64,000 bases of DNA from the NCBI GenBank assembly GCA_015698045.1, contig BLAL01000054.1:682001-746000 (forward strand). The letters are read 5' to 3'. Both the position numbers and the translations under genes were made by a program. Below the pieces are notes generated by a model. That model did no database searches, had not been told where the DNA came from, and worked only from the letters and a program-made list of their open reading frames with translations. Within the stretch, counting starts at the first letter, position 1. Every line of letters starts with the position of its first letter. Positions 52,216 to 62,940 of this stretch are shown piece after piece. This stretch comes from Rhizophagus clarus. Lineage: Eukaryota > Glomeromycota > Glomeromycetes > Glomerales > Glomeraceae.

Positions 52216-52757
52216 AAATTTTAATTTCTTTGATACCTAAGTGGAAAAACCAATCTACGATCATGTGATATTTGGTCACATTCGTATTTTTGTACAGTAA
52301 CTATGTAAATAATAGTTTTGCTCGAACCTTGTTTTTAACCCAGAAATTTATAGGTTAATTCGGATTTAAAAAAACACTATATTTTATCGACACAATAAAA
52401 CTTTTTTATTTTGAAAATTAGCTGAGAGATGATCCTTCTAATTCATAGCAATTATTTCAAAGAAATTTTAGACAAATTTCATATTACTAAAATTTATACC
52501 AGGTTTAAATTTATGTCAAATAAATGCATTTTGTTAATTTAATAAAAATGCGTATTCATAATATATGCATCGGCGAAGTTCACAATGAAACAAATACAGT
52601 ATTTCTCAAAGGTGGTTGATTTTAGTCACCCATGAACAGCGTTAAAGATATAGACGAGCTAGGATCATTACTGCTACTAAGGTCTAAGGATAACTTTCAG
52701 AAATCTCGTTCTTAATTATTTGACTCTCTATTAACAAATATGCTCATAACTTAACAC

Positions 52758-53028
52758 AGTGTTGACCTTTTGAACTATTGGACTATTGGACTTTGTCCAT
52801 TCCAATTCCATTAAAATTTGGAAATAAATTTCGTCCAACAGCCATAAGATTTATATGTAATTTTAGCTAGTCTTATAAAATTGATAAGAATTATAATATA
52901 TAAACTACTTAATTTGGCTAAAATTATAAAGACAGTCCATTTGAATTGGAGTTAGACCGCATACCTCCAGGCTCCATTAGGTCCAAAGTCGTTACTGGGA
53001 ATTGGACATTGTCCAATTCCAACACTTG
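52758..53028. mobile_element. Possible MITE with TTGGAC-rich inverted ends
   Basis: The left end AGTGTTGACC...TATTGGACTTTGTCCATTCC and the reverse complement of the right end AGTGTTGGAATTGGACAATG/TCCAATTCC are alike over about 40-50 bp. No clear target-site duplication was found. Confidence 0.4.
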
Positions 53029-53159
53029 GCAAAGCTGTTGTTAGTTTTTGCATCCAATCTCATCCATTTGAGTACAAAGAATCCTGATTACCTAGCATTT
53101 TTTTCTTGTTCTCCATTTTCTGGAGAAGGTTGATGTTATACTTCGGCTCGTGGATATAC

Positions 53160-53280
53160 TTATCGCCCATTTAAATGGGATTGAGAGAATCTCATGTCCC
53201 ATCCCATCCCATTTGTCGTAATCTCATTCCAATCCCAATCTCAATCCCATCCCAAATCCCATCCCAAATCCGAGCATTGA
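53160..53280. repeat. Minisatellite of AATCCCATCCC units
   Basis: Degenerate AATCCCATCCCA and ATCTCAATCCC units over about 110 bp. The palindrome CCCATTTAAATGGG sits at the left edge, and a related AAATGGGATGGGA lies near 54250. Confidence 0.65.
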
Positions 53281-53639
53281 ATCCGGCCAGAATTAGTGAT
53301 CTGCATGAAAATATCCATTTTAAGAAACTCGTATAACCATAGTATAACGTAGTTCTACAAATTTATTGGAAAATTTTTAAAATTTTTTTTTAGTAGGAAT
53401 TCTGTGTAATGTCATAGATCACATGATACAAATGCAAAATTGTCCGCATTATGAATTTAACTGAATTAAGTATGTGATGAATTAACAAAATATAAATTTC
53501 AATACATAACAATAATTAAAATACAGTTAAATCTCAATAAAATGGGCTAAGATCAAGCTAAATGCATGACCAAGGTTAAATTTCAGGAATCAAATCAAAA
53601 CATAATCAAAAGCAGAAATCCAAGTCTTCCTAAAAAAAA

Positions 53640-54150
53640 AAAAAGAAAAAGAAGTAACATTAGTGAAACTCTAGAATTAAAATCATGAATAAGAAATACA
53701 ATGCTTACCTTTCCTACTTGCAATTTTAAAATCATACTGAAATCAGGCAAAAAAGAAATAATGTTAATAATATTGATAAATAAGAAAAATACTAAAATAA
53801 GAAAATGCGAAACTCACCTTTCTAACTTCAAGGTACCAAAAGTTTAAAGTTTCCCAAAGAAGAAAAAGAGGTATAATATTAACAAGATTCTCGAATAAAG
53901 AAAAAAGACATTAGAAATGAAAAAAAGGGATACCACCTTTTCAACTCATGATTTTAAAGCACATACTGAAGTTATAAAGAAGAAAAAGAACAATAGCATT
54001 AGCAAGTTTCTTAAATAGAAAAAAAAGACAATGGAATTAAAAAAAATGACATTTACCTTTCCAACTTGCGATTTTAAGATCTACACCAAATCCAAAAAAA
54101 AAAAATACAGAGAAAAAGTATTAATAATGTTCCCAAATAAAAAAAAAGAG
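53640..54150 (-). repeat. Four-copy tandem repeat (110-119 bp) with donor-like sites
   Basis: The phrase C(T/C)TTTC-AACTT-GATTTTAA recurs at about 53704, 53814, 53933 and 54052. Between copies lie A-rich runs and a TTAATA/TTAACAAG stretch. On the minus strand each copy carries an AAAG|GT(A/G) site resembling a 5' splice site, so the array looks like serial exon/intron units. No common open frame runs through the units. Confidence 0.65.
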
Positions 54151-55936
54151 CATAAAAACAATAAAATATTATTTTCTTTTACTTGTAGGTGTGAGAAGAA
54201 TGAAACCCTAAGAAAAAAAACAAAATTCATAAATATTTATTATATATTTAAATGGGATGGGACTGGGCGGCAAGTTACTCGTGGATTACGGAGGGATCCC
54301 TGCTTGACACATTTTATGAAGTTTTTTCAATATATAAAAAACTTTGTTAATGAGAAATCCGATCACGCACCATCTGCAGTAAATCACATGATTTGAAGTG
54401 GTAATGTTGTCCAAACCTTAGTTTTGGTCCGAATTAAAAAATTAAAAGTTAATCATTAAAATCACGCCAAAACCGCACTTTAATAAACTACCATGAAATC
54501 CTGGATGCCCAAAAATAAATACACCTGGTATCATAGAAATCAAAATTTATAAATCAGCAATAAATAAACTATAAAGAAAACATCATAATACATATCAATA
54601 AAATTTATACATGTTTTTATTTAAAGATTATACTAAAAATAAATTGGGTAAAAATTCGGATTTCGCTTAAATCGGCACGTATTATCCAATCAAAAGTCGA
54701 ACAATGAAACAATGAGCAAATATAACCCTTAAAATTCCATTATAAACTTGGATTTTGATTGAAAGCATCTTTTTACATTTAATAATGAGGTTTACTAATA
54801 TGATTTCAAAATAAACTGTACTATTACATGATAATCCTATGAATGTTTTCTTCGTAATTAAATTTGGTAGCGTTATCTTTACATTAGTAATTAAGTTAAT
54901 TACGTTGATTGGATGATAATAAAATCATCGGGGAAATTGTTTACCGGTTGAAAGTAAGGTTTGGATTCAACACCAATGCTATTCCTTTTTAAGCGATTTA
55001 TTTTTAACAGCCCAAACGTCACTTGATAAGGAACACGACACCCAACGCGATTATGAATTACGTACGTTTGAAAGGTCGATCTTTGAATATGATTAACAAA
55101 GACTCGATTAATAATGAATTCAATAAAATTATTGCTAAAAAATTTTCATAATTCTTTTCATTTTTTAAACGCTAACGAGTTTTGGTCTGATTTACTGCAA
55201 TAGAGGTACCAGATTTTCAGGTACTCTGTCAAGATCGTTATTAGATTGATTAAGTCAATGAGAAAAATTTTATATTTTATTATATTTATGAAATTATTTG
55301 AAATGCCCCTACAGGTATGACTTTAATCGTATATATATATATATACATGTATACAAGATATTATGAATACATGAATACAATACCAAATGTTTATAATTTC
55401 TAAAAATATAAATATCCGTTCTAAAAATAATAATAATAATTTTTTTCATTTATAAAATGAAAATGGTAACTTTAATATTTGTGATACAAACGATATAGGT
55501 GCAGGATCTTCCAAATCAATGATTAACCAGATTACCCACTTAAACTTCCCGAAAATAAAGTTTGTGTAATACTTTTTTTTTTGTACTAATGAATGCAAAC
55601 CGTGAATCGTATATGTGATACAAGGATAAACAGGTCGGAATTTTCTTACTCTACAATTTATCCATAAATGACTACCACAGTTTTAAATCTGTTAAATAAG
55701 ATAATGTTTGTTACAGTCAATTTCTAAAATAGAAATTCGGTTGAAATAAGGACCTCTGTTCATATATATTAAATTGCCAAAAAAAAAAGAAAAAGAAAAA
55801 AGAAAACCAGTTTACGTTTTCTTTTGGTTTTTTAAGTCTAACGAAGAATAAATAAATAAATTATTTAAATAAAAAAGAAAATCGCTTATTAAAAAATATA
55901 ATAAAAAAAAAAAAAAAATTTAACGTTATAAAATAC

Positions 55937-56838
55937 ATGATGTCTCTTCAACAACGAATTTCGAAAAAATTAATTGCGCTCATTTTGGTTTGTTTCTTTA
56001 TCGGTAGTATCACTTTTACTGCTGCTGATACTATTGTTATTGAAGTTGGTGGAGGAGGACCAGAAAACTTAAAATTTGTTCCTCAAAATGTTACGGCGAA
56101 AAAAGGAGATACTGTAAGTTATTTTCATAGATTAATTATTAATTTGTTTGTAATTTCTTTTTTTTTTTTTCTCAAAAAAATTATTTTTTTCATCTTACGA
56201 TAATTTAGATTCAATGGAAATTTATGGGAGGAAATCATAATGTCGTTGAAAGTATGGGCGAGGGTTCATGTGAAATGAAGGATCCTGGTTCTTGTAAGTG
56301 AATATTTGTTATTTATGTCTATCTATTTTTTTTTTTTTAAAGAAAAAAATTTTTTATCCTATTTTCTTTCAAAATAAATTAATGATATTTCTTTCGTTAT
56401 TTCTTAGTTGGATCTTTAACAAATCCACCAACTGGGATGTATACTTTAGATATACAAAATGAAAAAGATATAATTACTTTTATGTGTAGTGTTGGAGAAG
56501 GTTCCCATTGTTCAGCTGGTATGTGGGGTATCATTTATGTTGGTGGAACTGAACCACCTACATTTGTCAAACCAACACCATCTAATAATGCTAGTAATGA
56601 TAATACAAACAACGCCAACGCTCCTAATAATGAAAAGATTAATACTGGTAAAGTTGCTGGAATTGCAATTGGTAGTATAATCGGTTCTGCTATTATTTCA
56701 ACTATTGGATTTTTGTTAGCCAAACGATGCAGATCCAAACAAAGAACTGTTCCTACAGCTGAAGGAATTAAGCAAGTTGTTGATAATACTGATCAAGCAA
56801 CAAAGAAAGCTCATGAAGCAAAACTTGAAAATGTATAA
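55937..56838 (+). CDS. Cupredoxin-like membrane-anchored surface protein
   Basis: Exons 55937-56113, 56209-56293 and 56408-56838 total 693 nt (230 residues). Residues 1-31 are a signal peptide (ALILVCFFIGSITFTAA). The cupredoxin (plastocyanin-like) fold follows: IEVGGGG, LKFVPQNVTAKKGD, IQWKF, NPPTGMYTLDI. Likely copper ligands are H69 (GGNHNVVES), C114 and H121 (CSVGEGSHC) and M126 (GMWG). Six residues separate C114 and H121, longer than the common four, but H-x4-M is normal. A Thr/Asn/Pro-rich stalk (about 135-166) precedes one transmembrane helix (about 170-193) and a short basic tail. Fungal proteins of this form are extracellular blue-copper-like proteins of unclear function. The start could be codon 1 or 2 (MM). 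Confidence 0.85.
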
Positions 56839-57124
56839 ATTAATAATCAATTTTTGTGATAGATATTATTATAAGTGTTTATAGTAATGTTCTTTACCGA
56901 TATTATTTCTTTATTATATTGTTAATAAATTGAAAAACACAAAAATCACGTGAATAATGAGTCTTCAAAGGTATGAACTTTACGTATTTTGTATACGTAT
57001 AATAAGGTTTTTTTTTGTCGGCTTATTATGTGATCGTCAGTATGCGTCATATCTTAATGAGTTTCAGCCAGAAGCTTAAAATTTATGGTGAATAATTTAT
57101 TTAAAAAGTTTTTTTCTTATTTTA

Positions 57125-57160
<36 letters not shown>

Positions 57161-57211
57161 GATGACTACAAAATAAGAAATAAATAGAATAAATAAATAA
57201 TTTTTTTTCCT
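56839..57211. other. Intergenic region between convergent genes
   Basis: It separates the 3' ends of the cupredoxin and PAW-BTB genes and includes a poly-T run at about 57126-57158. No gene. Confidence 0.6.
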
Positions 57212-58353
57212 CTAAACCAAATTAAGTAATTTCTTCGATTTCTTATTCTTTCTTCTAAAAATATTTCTTAAACTTGTTGTTACTCCAATATTCGTTATCG
57301 TTTTAGTGTATTTTTTCTCCGTGTTCAATTTATTTTTATCTTCATCGGAAGAAGTGGTAACTTCATCATCTACATCCAATAACATATCAAAATATCTTAT
57401 TAATTGTTCAGCACCACATCCTCTTGCAATTGCTTCTATATCATCAACGTTTTCTTCATTTACTAATTCTTTAAGTGCTTTTTCACATCTTTGAACTAAA
57501 GCATGAATCAAGAACCTAGACGCCCCATATATTAAATCAATCCAATCATCAAATTCTAATTCAGAAGTAATGTCATCAATATATAAGAATTCTAATATAA
57601 TTTCTAACGTTTTTGCGGAAATATCTTTAAGAATTAAAGACCCATTACTTGATTCAATCATTTTTGAATCTAAAAGGGCTCTAAAATAATCTGATCTTAA
57701 AGATAATACTTTTTTATGAACATAATATATTTGATTTTCTTTAGAATCATTAATTTCAAGAGAAATAATAAAATCACTAGTCTCCTTATCATTAAATAAT
57801 ATAACTTCTTCTTCTTTTTCTCTTATAATTTCAGGTAAAGGATCACATACAATATCAGGTATTAATTCAACTCTAACATCAAATCCAAAAGTTTCATTAT
57901 CATCCGTTAAATCATCACTTCCACTAGTTCTTTTTTGTCTAAATAATTGAGTTTTTTGCCATGCATCTTCTATATCTCCTCCGATTAAATCAACTTTTAA
58001 TTTAAATCCATATTCTCCTTTAATTAATGATGAAACATCTTTTAATGTATTATCATTTTGATATTTATATTGATTATCATCCGTACATGTAAGTAGTAGA
58101 TCAGAATCGATCGGTTTAAAGGTTGGAGTAGGATTGGTTCGCGTTGGTAATGGAGAGATTGACCATCTTATTGAGACAGAATCATCAAATATAGAATGTT
58201 TTAATCGAAGATTTAAAGAAGATATTAAAAAATTTCCAGAGCGATAATCGAATTGCCAAATTATATAACCTGGTTCGGTTGATCTATCGGTATCAGGTTC
58301 TCTCGCTAAATATACCCTATAAAAAAAAAATGATTCGGTGAGTTGATTCAAAC

Positions 58354-58392
<39 letters not shown>

Positions 58393-58783
58393 GTATATAT
58401 ATAAATATATATATACGATTGCACATTTTAACTTACATTTGTAAATCATGTTCATTTTCAACTTTATAAGCAATATTGTCATATTCCATACATCCTTTTT
58501 TCCAAGATTTTAAATATTTTTTATTAAATATACCATTTTCATAATAAGCATTATTCCTTGTGTTATAACTAATTCGGTGTGTAAATTGATTTGATAAACC
58601 TGAATTATTATTAGGTATGACGTGTAACCTATATTTATTATTTAATAAACCTAATGCTGGTGGTTTCGTTAATTTAGTAGTAAAACCAGGTGAATTGGGA
58701 TCTATAGTACTATTAGTGCTAGCTGTTTCAATATCTATTTTACGTCTGTAACGAGGCAAAGTTTGAAAATAATATGCCGACAT
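57212..58783 (-). CDS. PAW domain - BTB/POZ fusion protein
   Basis: Exons 58437-58783 and 57212-58316 total 1452 nt (483 residues). Residues about 70-268 match the PAW domain, the C-terminal mannose-binding module of peptide:N-glycanase (NGLY1). Diagnostic blocks are SWKKGCMEYDNIAYKVE, QMVYLAREPD, GYIIWQFDY, VSIRWSI, DAWQKTQLFRQ and GFDVRVEL. Residues about 294-400 are a BTB/POZ domain (SDFIISLE, YYVHKKVLSLRSDYFRALL, LILKDISAKTLEIILEFLY), which in other proteins binds CUL3; a short BACK-like helical part and a basic tail follow. The transglutaminase core and catalytic Cys-His-Asp triad of NGLY1 are absent. Inference: a cytosolic adaptor that binds N-glycans with PAW and recruits a cullin-3 ligase. 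The intron splits the MVYLARE block in frame and contains a TA microsatellite. Confidence 0.85.
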
Positions 58784-60015
58784 CTTGTATAAATAATAAA
58801 TGAATTCGTGGTAAAAAAAAAAAAAATAATAATTATCTTTTTTTTTTTTTTTCTTAAAAAAAAACTTAAAAAGTTTTGTGCGCCTACGAATTTATTTTGC
58901 TATTATTATTTTTATACTTTTTTTCCTTCAATAATGCAACATATGCAACAAGTACAATGAAGATAAGATTTTATTGTTCATCGTTAATCATGTGATTATT
59001 ACGAATATAATATGTTTGTTCTTTTGCATTTTTCCCTATAATTGTCTTTTATTTAAAATTCCTTTTATCGACATGTCAAAAAAAAAAATTAACGGATTTA
59101 CCTTACATTGCGACAAGCGTTTATTAAAAAAGAATTCGTTTAATGGTCGTGGTTCGGTTTGTCTTATAATACGCATTTACGCATAAAATTGTTTTTTTTT
59201 TTTATTATTAACAAATATTGAGATATAATAGGGTAAATCTCTTTCTTTCTTTCTTTTTTGTCTTTTATTGAGGCTGTAAAAGTGGATAGAAATAGAAATA
59301 AACAATTTTTTTTGGTGTGTGAACAAAAAGTGAGACCAGATTATCAAGTTCGATCGACCGCAGTCGATAATTTTTTTTTTAAAAGAAATCACGTAGTAAC
59401 TAACTTTATTAAACATTTTCAATAACTTTTTCCATATTAATTATTAACAATAAAAAACAATGTCGGTTTCGTTTAAACATATTTTCTTCCAAAATTCGAC
59501 CCGTATCTCCTAGCATAAATTCGAAACAATAATTTGAAAATCACTTTGTTGATCAAATTGAGGCAAAACTAATTATTACGCTAATATTTTAATCCAATAA
59601 AATAAATAAAATATGTACAATGTCCTCATCTTTTTTTTTTTTTTTTTTTTTAAAAAAAAAATTTATTTTCAATAATTAAATATTCTCATCTTTAAAAAAT
59701 ATTTTAATAAATATTTCTTCACTCCGAATTTGTGGCGATCAATTATTATTTTTAAAATTCTACTTTTTATTGTATAATTATTTACGTTCTTTCAATTCAT
59801 TCTTTAATCGCGTTATTATAAGCTTTTCGTTTCGCTCTTACACGTATGAAATCTATTATTATTTAATAATTCTCTTCAATTGACGCCAGTCTTCCTCATA
59901 AGGTAATAATTAATAGTAAGCATTGACTAACTTGTAATGTAAATATCAAATAAACAAGAATTTATTCCAAAAAGTGCATGCATATGGCGTGTTTCACACA
60001 ATTCCGTGAAAAACC
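58784..60015. other. Intergenic region
   Basis: Upstream of the PAW-BTB gene, with poly-A/T runs. Around 59170-59440 and 59650-59780 it is plain AT-rich sequence. No gene recognised. Confidence 0.5.
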
Positions 60016-60093
60016 TCATTCGTCGATCTTTACATGTTCGGATTCCACATCTTTTTCTTCAACCCTCGAGTTTCTTTTAGATGGTTGAGTCAT
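60016..60093 (-). CDS. Possible short acidic ORF or terminal exon (uncertain)
   Basis: A 25-codon reading frame (MTQPSKRNSRVEEKDVESEH...) with unusually coding-like composition for this AT-rich area. A possible acceptor (ATGAAACAG) lies just upstream, so it could be the last exon of a gene whose other exons I cannot find. No recognised family. Chance is the main alternative. Confidence 0.2.
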   Translation of the reverse strand: MTQPSKRNSRVEEKDVESEHVKIDE

Positions 60094-62940
60094 ATTATAA
60101 GCTGTTTCATAATTGCATATAAATGCATTTAATAAATTTATTCATTATTGTCGCTTCTATCCAATTAATGAGCTTTTTCAAGTAAAAAATTTTTTTTCAA
60201 GTTTTAATAGATGAAATAATTGTATAATTATTACAATAATCATATGATTGGATTTTTTTTTTAATATTGAGAGGTTATTGATTATTGTATAATCACAACA
60301 TCATATTATAAGTTTTCAATTTAGAAGTTGAACTAAAGTTATCAATAAAATCTTTTAATAATTGAAGTAAATTTTATTAAAACTATATTTATAATAAAAT
60401 CATAATAAATATAAATCTTATTTTATAATAAAAAACAGACAAAAAAATTTCAAGTAAAAATATAATATAGTAATACTTTTTAAATTATTTTTAAGTGAAT
60501 ATTTAAATTTTTTTTTTTTTAAATACAAATTTAATACAATTCATTTTATGATTAATAAAAGATCAAATTTTATAATTTTTATTTAAATATTAGTTATTTA
60601 TTTAATAAAAAATAGAAATATATATTTGTTGAAATTTAACCATGATTATTTGCTTATTAAAAGTACAGCAATAACCTATAAAATTAATGCTAATATAGGG
60701 TATTGCTAAATATTATCTGGATAATCATTGCTTTTATTAGCACTAGGATGGTATTTTAAGTAAAGTTATATTTATATTTTTAATTTTATCCAAATTCCAT
60801 TTTAATACTGATAAAAATGGTAATTATATTTAGTAATTTTTAAATAATAATTAATAAATTTTAAGTAATTAAATAATAAAAATAAATGTATTTGTAACAA
60901 TTTATTATAAATATTATTTATAATAACTTTAAAAAAATTATAAAAAAGAATTTATATTATATAAAATTTAAAAAATATAATAAATATATTTTTACTTTTT
61001 TTTGCAAATTTACTTAGAATAATAAAAATGATTTTAAATATCATTTTTGACTTATTTAATAAATTTTTTTTTTTATAAAGCAATTGGCAAAAAAATTTTC
61101 TTTTTTAAAAATTTGTGTAATCTTATATAAATTTTCATTTTTAAAATTTCAGAAAAAATAATTAATTATTTATATTTGAAAATAAAATTTCTTTTTTTGA
61201 ATCTGTGTAATATTATATAATTAATTAATAAATGAAAATGTACTAATTAAATTATTACAAATAATATTTATAATAGATTATTATAATTAAATTAATTAAA
61301 ATAATAATTAAATTGCATTATTATTAGTGTTTTTTATATTAAAATATTAAAAAAAATATAAAAAAAATATATTTATAATAAAATTTTTAAATAATATACA
61401 TATATTATATTAAAATCCAAATTTTTTTACTATAAATGCTACTCAAATTACTTTAAGTAAATTCTAAATTAATTTATATATTTTGGTTATTATAATTTCT
61501 AAATTTTAAATATATAAATTATAAAATTTATATATAATTTATAAATTAATTTGAATTTGTATATTTAAGCTATCATAATTCCAAATTATTTTAGATTTAA
61601 ATAAGCTTTCATAGGCATATTTATCTGCTAAAATCAGTTCTTATCTAAAAATTTAATGTGTAATATAAACCATAATAAATTATATATTATTAGATAACTC
61701 TAGTTTCAGACTTTTCCCATAATATTTTTTTTTTTAACTAAATAGTTATAAATAGAAGTTTGCTATAGGCCAAAGTAGTATTATTATTTATAAACTTATA
61801 ATTTTTACCTTTAAACTTATAAACTTCTTTTTAAATGAGTTTTAGCTGTCTATATCATTAAAAAAGTTTGTAAAACAGCCAATTTTATACAATTTTTACT
61901 ATTATTATTTTTGATTTTACTAATAAATATTTGACTTTGATATATAGTAAAAAAATTAAAAAATCATTTTTTAATAACTTACTTTACATTCAGTGATTAC
62001 AGAAAAATAAAATACAGCTCATTAGATTCATCTTATTAGGACGAATCCTATATCTGCTGATTTGTGAAATTTGCCAATCATCAGTTGTGTAATACAGTAC
62101 CGATTAAAATTAATCAAAACCATTCCCACATAAGAAAAAATAATCAAAAAATATAAAAAATAAGTAAAATAACCTTTTAAGATCCCTTCCAAAAAATTTA
62201 CTTCTTTTAATCTGAGCCCAGTAAAAGAAATTTCTAAAAAAAAAAGGAAAAAAATATTATAAAGTTAGTCCATTAAAAAAAAAGAAACAAAATTCTGGAA
62301 TATTTAATAATTTAACAAAAAAAAATTAATTTAAAAATAATTAATAATAAATATCAAATAGATTTTAATAAAAAACTATTCAATACTTAATTTAAATTTG
62401 TTAAAATATCATTATTAACACAGAGTTATTTATTTATTTAAAGATTTTTTTGAATAATTTTGCTATTTATACAAGATTTTTTATAAACTATAAAAAAAAA
62501 AAAATAAAAAAAAATAAAAAAAAATAGCTGCAAGTTGTATACAATATAAAATAACTACTGGTATACTTGCAAAAATTCTCAACTTATTTTGATGAGAAAG
62601 TTGATGAGGAGTTGATGGGGAGTTCAATAGGAAGTTCACGAAAGAAAAAAATTTTTTAATGCTACTTTGTTGAAGTAATTTCTTGATATCATGTGTCATA
62701 TGATCATGTAACACAAATATAACCATTTTTGTGAAACTTGCAAAACTTATTTTTTATTAAATTAACATTAAATTCCTTAGTTTAGGTTAATTTCATTAAT
62801 TCTACCAATCGGCCCATATGCAATGGTAGTAATCATATGTTTCTAAGTACTGTAATTTAATCACAAATTAGAAAAATACTAACAGATCAGCATTCTTATA
62901 GTAAAGTATTTAAAAAACCATTTTTTAACTAATACATCTT
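60094..62940. other. Extremely AT-rich gene desert
   Basis: No gene. It contains a decayed relative of the foldback MITE (61431-61613) and a hairpin near 60666-60708 (AGCAATAACCTATA ... TATAGGGTATTGCT). Confidence 0.6.
61431..61613. mobile_element. Decayed, internally deleted copy of the 32.5-kb foldback MITE
   Basis: The left part (TATAAATGCTACTCAAATTA ...) and right part (... CCAAATTATTTTAGATTTAA ...) follow the ends of the 32519-32970 element, while its central third is missing. Most differences in this copy are C to T or G to A (for example CCCAAATTAATTTGTACATT has become TCTAAATTAATTTATATATT). Confidence 0.65.

Larger units (their letters stand above)
49276..55936. other. Gene desert with duplicated blocks, MITE-like and tandem repeats
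   Basis: About 6.7 kb with no convincing gene. Separate entries cover the duplicated blocks (49530-50445 and 51135-52215), a tRNA-like segment, a TIR element (about 52758-53028), a CCCAT minisatellite and a four-copy 110-119-bp repeat. Short ORFs here have no recognisable domain. Confidence 0.55.

Noticed and set aside
53640-54150. CRISPR-like array
   Set aside because: Repeats are long, degenerate and AT-rich, without unique spacers, and the genome is eukaryotic.
54031-54396. 121-codon Lys-rich ORF
   Set aside because: It overlaps the A-rich tandem repeat, and its composition is explained by that array.
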